Part shown: piece by piece, positions 57,696-64,000 of the stretch
How the letters are laid out: each line of letters begins with the position of its first letter
Position numbering within the stretch: position 1 is the first letter of the stretch
Assembly (NCBI GenBank): GCA_019454045.1
Contig: SKCR01006517.1
Location: 214,001 to 278,000 of the forward strand
Direction: 5' to 3'
DNA length: 64,000 nucleotides
From: Zanthoxylum bungeanum
Taxonomy: Eukaryota > Streptophyta > Magnoliopsida > Sapindales > Rutaceae
Notes under the pieces: generated by a model
Told to the model about the DNA's origin: nothing
The model's input: only the letters and a program-made list of their open reading frames with translations
Databases searched by the model: none
Position numbers and translations under genes: made by a program

Positions 57696-58945
57696 CCACC
57701 GCTAGAGTCCAGGTAAACGAACCTAAGCCGTCATCCTGACTCTCTACATATGCACATGTCATCTGAATCTGTCAATTCCAACTGTATCTCAAGTTACATA
57801 TTGGGGTGAGGTTTTATCTCATGCCCCGAAAAACATAAAATTATACTTTATATCTCAAAACTATAAAAACATTCTCTGAAAATACTTTTATTTCAAAAGA
57901 AAACATCTGGAACTTTTCTTTTTAAAATATTTTAAATTTCAAAACCCTTTTTAATTTTAATTTAATATATGTATGTCTCAAATTATCATATATACTCATG
58001 CATATGTTGATACATTCCTACCACTTAATGATATATATATATTCTATATCTTATATACTTTCATCATGCATGCTCAAGTAACATGCGTTAGCATTTCTAC
58101 AATGACAATTGTAAACACATGTAAATTAATATGTCTTTTCACACACAATGTCATATATTCACATAAACTATTATACTTTTCTTCATAAGTTTCACCCTTG
58201 CTTTATTCATACATACTTAGCTAAACATAATCAAATTAATAGCATATAAAATTCTCTCAACTTAATAATAGATTATCGTTCTATAATCATATCGCATAAT
58301 TCATGTTATCTTTAAAACTATCAAAAATCAATATCTCATATTTCATCATAACATGCTTTACTCAGAAATTCCTAATTAATCATATAAAGTTACTTAACCA
58401 CTGCCCAAGTATAAACCTGTACATCACTACTTCAAATTACTTTTCCTATCTTATCCATATTCTTCTCGTCGCTATAATCTTATTAATAGTTTATCCGAGT
58501 AACGGTGTTATCAACCCTTGTTTACTCTTTGTTTATTTTTAATCTATCCACTCTAAATACCTTACCCCCTCATCAGTAAACCTAAACCGCCCAGCTTCCT
58601 CTCTAACCTAGCCTTGTCGGAATCATCATCAATCTCAAACCATTATTTTTATCACAAATAATATACCTAACACTCAAAAATTAACATTTATCTTTATACC
58701 AAACCTCACAGCCACACACGCCCAGAAGTGAGCACCCAACTCTCTTTAAACCAGTACCAAAATTAAGCACATCACATTGCTTATTTCACCCCATCAACTC
58801 ATTACGACAAACATTCACCAATGTATACATTCTCAACCATAAATCACACGCACCCCATATTCATTATTTTATTAAGCATCTAGATTATATTAATAACCTT
58901 ATCAAAGTACAAAACTTTCATCCATCAATCATTTAATTCGGCCAA

Positions 58946-59212
58946 ATGGGTCATTTCCTTCTTCAATTTTTCAATTCCTTCTTCTCCTCTATTCTCTCCC
59001 TTTTCTCGCACTGCCACCTCTCTTCTTCTTCCTTCAATTTTCTTTTTCTCTCTCTCGGTTCATTGCCTCTCTTATGGTTTCGGTATGCTTCTGTTTTCTT
59101 CTTCTCTATTTTCAGTTTCTTTCTCTCTTGGTTATCCTCTGATTTCTCTCATCTCAGCTCTCTCTTCTATTTCGCCTCAGCTCTCTCTCTGTTCTATATT
59201 CTCGTTTCGTGA
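58946..59212 (+). other. Pyrimidine-rich tract in the solo LTR
   Basis: About 270 bp dominated by CTTCTTC, TTTCTCTCTC and CTCAGCTCTCTC words on the + strand. The open frame across it encodes only F/S/L-rich low-complexity sequence and is not supported as a gene. Such tracts are common in the transcribed leader of plant LTRs. Confidence 0.65.
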
Positions 59213-59666
59213 CTGTGTGTGTTATGTATATTGTATATTATGTGCGTGAGTTGTGTTTTAATGATTGTATGTTAAGTATGTCTATAGGCCCCACGTGTGT
59301 ATTCATTTAATATGTAAGTTATATATATATATTTTACATGTGTGTGTGTCTAGATATTTCTAAAATTTATTTATTTATTACTTATATATAAATGTGTGGT
59401 GTGAGTTTAATTTGTGTATTATATATTTGTGTGTAGAATGTTCTAATTAAATAGGTGAAAAACAAATCTAGATATTTATATATATTGATATATTCTATTT
59501 GATAAATCCCAGTTGTCCCCTTTAAAAATTAATCATTAATATCTTTTAACTCATCTCTTGCAATAATTCTCGTTATACCGTAAAATAAACTTCGAGCTCG
59601 GATGCGGCCTCACGAGCGAGAAAATAGAATTCACGCAGACATGCTAAAAAAATCCGGGTCATTACA

Positions 59667-60300
59667 ATTCCTATGAAAGATATTGATTGTCGAGCGATCA
59701 ACAATATTATGGTAAAGTATCGTCACCTTATTCCTTGGCTAGATGACATGCTCGATGAATTACATGGTTTCAAAGTTTTTAGTAAGATTGATTTAGAAAA
59801 TGGATACCATAAAATTCATATGAGAGAGGGAGATGAGTGGAAAACTGCATTTAAGACCAAGTATAGCTTGTATAAATGGTTAGTTATGTCATTTGGTCTT
59901 TCAAACACACCTAGAACATTTATAAGATTGATGAATCATATTCTACGTGCATTTTTAAGTAAGTTTATTGTGGTTTATTTGATGACATCTTAGCTTACAG
60001 TAAATTATTATATGAGCATGTTACACATTTGAAGCATGTTCTTGATGTGTTAAGACATGAAAAACTATATGCTAACTTTGATAAATGCATTTTTTATATG
60101 GATAGAATTATTTTTCTTGGATTTGTTGTGAGTGCAGATGGCATCGAGGTGGATTTGGAAAACGTGAAGGCAATTCAGGATTGGCCTACACCAACAACAG
60201 TGACAGAAGTCAGAAGCTTCTACAAAAGATTTGTTAAAGACTTCAGTAGTATTTTAGTACCACTGATTAAAGTAGGGAAGACGACTGTTGGCTTCTAATG
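59667..60300 (+). pseudogene. Gypsy RT core (chromovirus-like)
   Basis: Resumes with [20 protein letters not shown] and [17 protein letters not shown], which keeps the motif A Asp. Then come [20 protein letters not shown] and [17 protein letters not shown]. The catalytic F-D-D at about 59970-59985 is reached only after a one-base loss in its T run. The next open run (60029-60298) has LDVLRHEKLYANFDKCIF, FLGFVVSADGIEVD, WPTPTTVTEVRSF and YKRFVKDFSS. The usual HGLAS residues between SF and YKRF are missing, a 15-18 bp deletion. Confidence 0.88.
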
Positions 60301-60740
60301 GGGTGAAGAGCAGAAGTTTGCATTCTAGGATCTTAAAATGAAGTTGTGTAGTGCACCAGTTTTGGCAATACCCAACTTTGAGAAGACATTTGAGATCGAG
60401 TGTGACGCATCCAGATTAGGCATTGGAGAAATTCTTTTGCAAGAAAAGTGACTAATAGCCTACTTTAGTGAGAAGCATAATGGAGCAGTTTTGAGATACT
60501 CCACATATAATAATGAGTTGTATGTGCTAGTAAGAGCCTTTGAGGCTTGGTAGAATTATCTATGGCCTCAATTGTTTGTGATCCATACAAATCATGGGTC
60601 ATTGAAGCATTTGAAAGGTCAAGGTAAGCTGAACAAACGGCATGCACATTGGCTAGAGTTTGTTGAGATATTTCCAAATGTAATCCACTACAAACAAGGT
60701 AAGGAAAATATTTTCGCCGATGCACTATTGTGAAGGTGTG
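60301..60740 (+). pseudogene. Gypsy RNase H relic
   Basis: Reads [19 protein letters not shown] and [17 protein letters not shown] (first catalytic Asp kept), then [40 protein letters not shown] and [13 protein letters not shown]. The third site is N instead of D (TNH for TDH). Stops at about 60328, 60450, 60552 and 60732. Confidence 0.85.
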
Positions 60741-61003
60741 CTTTACTTACTTCATTGAGTACAAGAATGCTCGGGTTTGAATATATTAAAGAACTTTATG
60801 AAAATAATATTGACTTTATTACTATTCACGTTGCATGGACATACCAAGGTGGTTAATAAGACTTTGACTCAGTTATTATGTACTATTATCACTACGAGCT
60901 TAAAAACTTGGGAGGACTATATGCATTCTGTTGAATTTGCATATAATCGTAATATTCATTCCTTTACATCTTATTCACCATTTGAAATTGTTTATGGTTT
61001 TCA
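60741..61003 (+). pseudogene. Gypsy integrase remnant with internal deletion
   Basis: After RNase H the sequence has LTSLSTRMLGFEYIKELYEN (usual linker). It then jumps at about 60815-60840 to HGHTKVVNKTLTQLL, KTWEDYMHSVEFAYNRNIHS and SPFEIVYGF. The HHCC finger and the catalytic Asp residues, roughly 250 codons in relatives, are gone. It ends at 61003 where the copia D LTR begins; the last residues of the frame that runs to 61043 are LTR sequence. Confidence 0.82.
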
Positions 61004-62850
61004 TGTTAGTGTCCTACAAATGCCCAAGGATCCTAAACATTGATTCAAGTGTGAATATTACAAGATAAGTTGCGGAAATTACTTACATTGATCGGTTGAA
61101 GTTCAAAAAATTTTCCTTAGATGAGAAGCTCCAAGCTTTCTTTTTGAGTTCCAAACTCCAGGGTGAGTTTCCCTATCACCTTTCTTTGATTCCTTTAAGT
61201 GCTAGCTTGAACAAAGTTGAAGCAAAAATACTCCCTCCAAGAGGAACAAGTTTCGGCCAAGAGAGAGTTGAAGGAAATAGTGAATAGTTCAATTTTGTTT
61301 TCCAAAAACTTAATTCAAATGTTGACTTCCAAAGTTGGTTTAATGAAAAGAATTCATTAAATGCAAGCCAACCACTCACATCACATGTCAAACAATTTGA
61401 TGTAAGTTGTGGTAGGTCCCACCACTTTAAATTCCAAATTTAAGTTGGCTTGTACAACACACTTTGGGCCCGGGTTCGTTTAATCCGATTAAATGAAATT
61501 TTCATCGCTAAATAATTAAATCCATTTTAATTAAATAATGATGCCTCGCAAAATTATTACGAAAGTCGCTTACGAATTAATTCCAAATTAATTCGTTTGC
61601 TTGAATGAAAAACCAATTTTAATTCCGTATTGAAATCCAATTTCAATTAATATATATGATATATTATTTTAGCCCAATTAAATATTAAGATCCAATTTAA
61701 CTATAAAATTTACTTTGCCAATTGATTCTAAATTAATCACGCTCTATCTTCTAGAAGAATTTAATCCCATAAAAATTATTGCGGTAATTAATCCCAGATT
61801 AATTCTGTTCGAGTCAAATGTCATCGGTGAATCTTTAGGAAGTGACACAAGAGATCCCTAGATATGTTGGCATTAAATATAGTCATCGGACTATCCAAAC
61901 ACGAGCGTACCCCATACCACATTCTTACAGATTTACAAGACATGGTTGGCTTATAGCAAAGCATCGTGCCTACCCAATTCTCTAGAAATATTTAACGAGG
62001 AATATATAATCTTTATCAGGCGTAGTATACAATGTATTACGTAATACGATCTAATAACGGATGTCATATGCTAGGCCTAGGGCTGGAATTGTGTTTGCCC
62101 CGTGTGAAGCATATATCGAATTACTAGCAACTAGTCTTTGTAATCGGATAATCATGACCTAGCCATACTATCCCAATAGCTGTAGCATTTAAGAGTACTA
62201 GTTCCGTATCCTGCGTGATCATTATCTCCATATGACTGTAGTGATACTTCCATCTTGACATCACACCCAATACACTAGGATTCTCAGTAAACCCAAAAGA
62301 GGCGTGCATAGAACCTGTTAAAGCTCCGGATGACCAAAACCAAAGCGTACTAATGGTCGCAAGTTTTAGCGATGCAAGTCTCAGTTTAAGACCATATACA
62401 CCTACCCTGATTCGAATTCCCATAGTCACATAATCAGAATCCCAATTTGAGTCCGAGGGGTCTATCCAGAGCGAAGCTGTTCCCAGTCTAATGGCTAATA
62501 AAACCTCTTATCACACTTACATAAGTATTCAATACTAAAATATATGAAAACTATGCCGTTAAGATTCCATAACGCGTACAAGTGTAATACTAGCCTATTC
62601 CATATTATCGATGTCCAGTCTCGATAATACTACAACTAGGGATATTTAATGATTAAACCTTTCATGGATTAATATTGTCTCATATCTTATTAATCAGGTA
62701 CTAATCATATGGACTTTTATCATTTATATATATCCAAGTAATCTAATTAAAAAATGATAAAATAGTAATTTCCTTTGTCACATAGTTAATTTGTAAAAAA
62801 ACACCATGTCTTTTACAAATAGTGATACTATGGGTCATAATTTTCCAACA
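61004..62850 (-). repeat. 3' LTR of copia D
   Basis: 1,847 bp, in + coordinates TGTTAGTGTCCTAC to AATTTTCCAACA, followed by the PPT complement ATCTCCTACTT at 62851. It aligns along its whole length with the reverse complement of the solo LTR at 15725-17550, and partly with the copia A and C LTRs. It is inserted in gypsy integrase; TTTCA at 60999-61003 would be one side of the target duplication, the other being outside the window. Confidence 0.9.
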
Positions 62851-63440
62851 ATCTCCTACTTGGCCTATAGTAAATCCCTCAAGTGTCGAACATCTGAACA
62901 TGTCAGTGGATATACAAGGTTATCATCTGAAATGATCTTTTCGATCTTCACATCGCCACAATGTGTGATCTCACGAATCAGATGAAGCCTTCGAAGTACA
63001 TACTTGGATCATTGATGAGACCGTGGTTCCTTAGCCTGTGCTGTAACCCAGCTCAGCTGCTAACAGAACTACTCCTAATCCAATTAGGAATTTTATAGAT
63101 CCAAAATACTTCTTTTGCTGTATCATCCGCAGTAATGTATTCTGCTTTTTTTTGTTGAATCGACAATAGTATCTTGCTTGGAAGATTTCTAGCTTACTGT
63201 TTCGTTGTTCTAACAAAATATGTACCCTTATTGCGACCTATAATCATCTTTATCGGTTTGGAAATTTGCATCGATAAACCCAGTCACCTCAAGTTCTCTA
63301 TCTCTATAAATTAAAAAAACATACTTAATTCGTCTAAGATACTTTAGGATGTTCTTAACATCAATCCAGTGACTATTACCTGAATCGGACTGATAGTGAC
63401 TGCAGATGCTCAAAGCATATGTGACACTAGGTAGCATACA
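62851..63440 (-). pseudogene. Copia D RNase H relic and PPT
   Basis: PPT complement at 62851-62861 (AAGTAGGAGAT in the minus sense). Minus-strand run 63437-63228 reads SICSHYQSDSGNSHWIDVKN, ILKYLRRIKYVFLIYRDREL and EVTGFIDANFQTDKDD, copia RNase H with its first Asp (DANF). 63216-63031 is a shifted frame over the SSKQDT region. Better preserved than in A and C. Confidence 0.85.
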
Positions 63441-64000
63441 TGTTTTTCAATGCAAGAATTCTAGGAGAGTGCCAACAACTTTTAGATCTATTTCAGTAGA
63501 TCTTTATTTCTAGAAAAAAAAAGGTTGTTTTTCCCAAGTATTTCATTGAGAATTTTAATGATAACCAAGCTTTCACCGATTGTAATATAGGAATGTCATT
63601 ACTAAGAAGTAATACATCATCAACGTATAAGACAATCATTGTGAGTGCGCTCCCACTAACCTTCTTATATACACAAGAATCATCTTCATTTTGAATGAAA
63701 CCATATGGTAATATAATCTCATTAAAATGTTGGTTCCAAGAACGCAATGCTTACTTCAATCCATAAATGGATCGATTTAACTTGTAAACTTTGTTTGCAT
63801 GTTTTGGCACGATAAAACCATCAGGATGTTGTATATAAACATCCTCCAAAAGGTTTCCGTTAAGGAAAGCGGTTTTGACGTCCATCTGCCATATTTCATA
63901 ATCGAAATATGCAACATTGGCAAGCATTATTCGAATGGATTTAATCATGGCAACGGGTAAAAGGTTTCGTCGTAATCGACACCATGTTGATGACGATAGC
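63441..64000 (-). pseudogene. Copia D reverse transcriptase (runs off the window)
   Basis: Minus-strand run 63948-63751: IRIMLANVAYFDYEIWQMD, VKTAFLNGNLLEDVY with the first catalytic Asp in QMDVKTAFLNG, and KVYKLNRSIYGLK. Run 63747-63493: NQHFNEIILPYGFIQNEDDS, VYKKVSGSALTMIVL and YVDDVLLLSNDIPILQSVK with intact YVDD. One stop separates the two runs near 63749 (a TAA or TAG between YGLK and MRSWNQ, where QA is usual). It is the best preserved copy of this copia family here. Confidence 0.9.

Larger units (their letters stand above)
56335..59666. mobile_element. Solo Ty3/gypsy LTR
   Basis: 3,332 bp starting TGTAACATCCCACC and ending CCGGGTCATTACA, ends forming a near inverted repeat. Target duplication GTTCC/ATTCC (56330-56334, 59667-59671; four of five). 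The gypsy RT reading resumes on the other side. No PBS, PPT or coding sequence exists inside, so it is a solo LTR. Contents: AAATTTTGAAAAACTCTTCTG-like words at 57300-57450, four hairpins at 57512-57695, AT-rich unique sequence, and a pyrimidine-rich tract at 58946-59212. Orientation is uncertain. Confidence 0.88.
55441..61003 (+). mobile_element. Chromovirus-like Ty3/gypsy fragment (no LTRs)
   Basis: Protease to integrase remnants of one gypsy element, colinear across a solo LTR inserted at 56335-59666. The 5' LTR and gag are absent, most of integrase is deleted, and the 3' part is cut by copia D. RT wording ([30 protein letters not shown]) is that of plant chromoviruses, probably Reina-like. 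No chromodomain can be checked because the C-terminus is missing. Confidence 0.82.
61004..64000 (-). mobile_element. Copia D: minus-strand Ty1/copia, partial
   Basis: The 3' LTR, PPT, RNase H and RT are in the window; the remainder (RT start, integrase, gag, 5' LTR) should lie beyond 64000. Same family as A, C and the solo LTR; the LTR is of the solo-LTR subfamily. The preserved RT motifs suggest it is younger than A and C. Confidence 0.9.

Noticed and set aside
58946..59212. 88-codon hydrophobic frame resembling a membrane protein
   Set aside because: Translation of a pyrimidine-rich low-complexity tract inside a solo LTR.
61004..61043. Last residues (HVSVLQMPKDPKH) of the gypsy integrase frame as integrase tail
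   Set aside because: TGTTAGTGTCC at 61004 aligns with the copia C/D LTR start, so this is read-through into the LTR.
1..64000. Endogenous pararetrovirus
   Set aside because: All polymerases are in LTR elements with integrase or belong to a LINE; no movement or coat protein motif was seen.

Overview
This is plant nuclear DNA, most likely from a eudicot, made almost entirely of retrotransposons inserted into one another. The evidence is paired long terminal repeats (LTRs) with TG..CA ends, tRNA primer-binding sites and purine tracts. It also includes Ty1/copia and Ty3/gypsy protein remnants and an L1-type LINE with a DUF4283-like ORF1. I found no intact host gene, rRNA or tRNA gene, CRISPR array or prokaryotic feature. 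No element has a fully open set of genes. The setting looks like old gene-poor heterochromatin, but the species cannot be named from this.

The backbone of the left 55 kb is one decayed LINE on the + strand, cut into pieces: ORF1 at 1-640, 15362-15724 and 17551-17589; ORF2 endonuclease at 17625-18579; reverse transcriptase and C-terminus at 53534-55440. Three insertions interrupt it. (1) A Tat-lineage Ty3/gypsy element (about 641-15357, +) has 3.5 kb LTRs, gag, protease, RT, two RNase H regions and integrase. It carries several stops and frameshifts and has minisatellites in its 3' untranslated region. (2) A solo copia LTR lies at 15725-17550. (3) Copia element B (minus strand, 28409-53533) split ORF2.

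Element B is itself interrupted three times. Copia A (+, 18580-28408) landed in its pol. A later deletion seems to have removed the 3' half of B, the start of A's 5' LTR and a little LINE sequence. Element X (+, 31840-41006, duplication TATAT on both sides) landed in B's leader, and copia C (minus, 43081-52967) in B's 5' LTR. A, C, the solo LTR and D are subfamilies of one copia family with shared LTR start and pol but different LTR 3' halves.

At about 55440 the LINE is joined abruptly to a chromovirus-like Ty3/gypsy fragment (55441-61003, +) that starts in protease. It is split by a 3.3 kb solo LTR (56335-59666, TGTAACATCCC..GGGTCATTACA) and has lost most of integrase. Copia D (minus, 61004 to beyond the window) is inserted in what remains of integrase; its RT keeps the YVDD motif.

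The least ordinary observations are these. A roughly 95 bp module occurs twice in each Tat LTR and once, in sense, in the leader of the unrelated copia B. A two-unit higher-order repeat sits inside the Tat LTR. Four tandem hairpins with a shared loop and a compensatory stem change lie in the solo gypsy LTR. Copia C shows a 33 bp template-switch duplication in RT and a 59 bp tandem expansion. Boundaries were read by eye; percentages are rough and no database search was run.
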